Assembly (NCBI GenBank): GCA_030407315.1
Contig: JALQPE010002256.1
Coordinates: forward strand, 1 to 16,030
Source: Asparagopsis taxiformis
Taxonomy: Eukaryota > Rhodophyta > Florideophyceae > Bonnemaisoniales > Bonnemaisoniaceae
Length of the DNA stretch: 16,030 nt
Direction of reading: 5' to 3'
The notes beneath the pieces are model-generated. The model was given only the letters and a program-made list of their open reading frames with translations. It made no database searches and had not been told where the DNA came from. The translations under genes were made by a program, and so were the position numbers. Each line of letters opens with the position of its first letter. The stretch's first letter is position 1. Below, one piece after another: positions 15,652 through 16,030 of this stretch.

Positions 15652-15797
15652 ACCGGTATACCGGTAGGATACTACCGATCGAACGCGGGTTCGCGGGCTC
15701 TTAAAGGAGTTAAGCCTGGTTCCAGGGGTCCTTCTTCTGTTTCGAATGGATTCGAAGGTGTATCACCAAACCCAACGACTGGGTCACCCACGTTGGG
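15652..15797 (-). promoter_or_regulatory. Hairpin cluster in the 5' part of gag RNA
   Basis: Five dyads in 146 bp: the 14-nt palindrome ACCGGTATACCGGT at 15652-15665; CGGTAG/CTACCG at 15662-15667/15672-15677; CGAAC/GTTCG at 15680-15684/15689-15693; TTCGAA/TTCGAA at 15741-15746/15751-15756; and a nested stem CCCAACG/CGTTGGG at 15771-15777/15791-15797 enclosing TGGG/CCCA. Their place near the 5' end of the genomic RNA resembles where retroelements keep dimerisation and packaging signals. The function is inferred. Confidence 0.45.
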
Positions 15798-16030
15798 ATT
15801 TCGACTTGGTACGGGACGGGCGAGAGACTCGCTGAGTAAGTCCACTCGATCTGATAACGTCTGGTGACGTCCACGACCTTGTCGAGCTTCTCGGCTTCCA
15901 AGCTACGCTGTTCTCGGCAGTGCCGTCTTGTTGGTTCCAAAGCCCTTGGTGCTGATGATCGCGGAGAAAGAGCCTAGCGTAGCTTCTTATTTGTAGGCTC
16001 GTTGACTTCTTCTTCTCAAGCGGATAACCC

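Larger units (their letters stand above)
14455..15950 (-). pseudogene. Gag, broken by several frame changes (element 2)
   Basis: Gag forms the particle and packages element RNA. An N-terminal Pro/Glu-rich part is readable near 15690-15800 (GDPVVGFGDTPSNPFETEEG). The capsid region follows near 15400-15610: KITEKIRNFNASLTPFDERNPSI, FLAEYQDALTPAEYQKE and then IATKLLRYFLEGDAQRFI in three frames, the usual Ty3/gypsy capsid pattern. The nucleocapsid zinc knuckle CSGCRQPGHALYTC (CX2CX4HX4C) lies near 14770-14815. The C terminus is Ser/Asp/Glu-rich, ending DESSDTSSEN and TAA at 14455-14457. At least three frame changes are needed to follow it, more than in pol for its length. I see no convincing ATG; the start may lie right of 15950 or beyond the window. 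Confidence 0.72.
4837..16030 (-). mobile_element. Large Ty3/gypsy chromovirus with antisense ORF (element 2), 5' end beyond the window
   Basis: The minus strand carries gag, protease, RT, RNase H, integrase and chromodomain in chromovirus order (about 15950 to 9762). It then passes the opposite-strand ORF at 6242-9430, a polypurine tract (5754-5765) and a probable LTR (4837-5753). The polypurine tract and TG start of the LTR lie only after the antisense ORF, so that ORF appears to be internal to the element. The 5' LTR and primer-binding site must lie right of 16030. The bases left of the LTR, ATGGG at 4832-4836, would be the target-site duplication if it is 5 bp. Frame changes in gag, pol and the antisense ORF make this copy non-autonomous as read. 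The alternative is a chromovirus remnant beside an unrelated plus-strand gene; a second LTR copy to the right would settle it. Confidence 0.78.

Overview
The window is eukaryotic, transposon-dominated DNA. It holds no bacterial-style genes, rRNA or convincing tRNA. The host cannot be named from sequence alone: chromodomain-bearing Ty3/gypsy elements (chromoviruses) occur in fungi, plants, algae, oomycetes and other eukaryotes. The base composition is a patchwork: a CpG-rich left end, a pyrimidine-rich block, an AT-richer block, then a long retroelement. That suggests nested or adjacent insertions of different age.

Layout. 1-714: CpG-rich DNA without a recognisable gene. About 715-2898 (minus strand): a decayed, 5'-truncated chromovirus keeping RNase H, integrase and chromodomain in broken frames. 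About 2950-3720: a strongly pyrimidine-rich block. 3721-4836: non-coding DNA with palindromes and a dispersed repeat. 4837-5753: a probable 917-bp LTR, read on the minus strand, with TG...CA ends, its own TATA box, a poly(A) signal and many short hairpins. 5754-5765: polypurine tract. 5790-6216: spacer. 6242-9430 (plus strand): a large unrecognised ORF of about 1,060 residues behind its own TATA box. 9431-9761: intergenic gap between converging genes. 9762 to about 15950 (minus strand): gag, protease, reverse transcriptase, RNase H, integrase and chromodomain of the same retroelement, which runs off the right edge.

Main reading. 4837-16030 is most simply one large Ty3/gypsy chromovirus transcribed from right to left. 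Its 5' LTR lies beyond 16030 and its 3' LTR is at 4837-5753. The plus-strand ORF then lies inside the element, between pol and the 3' LTR, in antisense orientation and behind its own TATA box. The element is ambisense. Gag-Pol would come from full-length minus-strand RNA and the extra protein from a separate plus-strand transcript that converges on pol. Antisense ORFs in this position are known in some plant Ty3/gypsy elements of the Tat group, which lack an integrase chromodomain. The combination with a chromovirus, and the unrecognised protein itself, are the most interesting content.

The reading frames of gag, pol and the antisense ORF are broken by frame changes, several of which can be traced to single bases, while nonsense substitutions look rare. 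This could be early decay of the copy or uncorrected indels in the assembly. The left-hand element is clearly more decayed.
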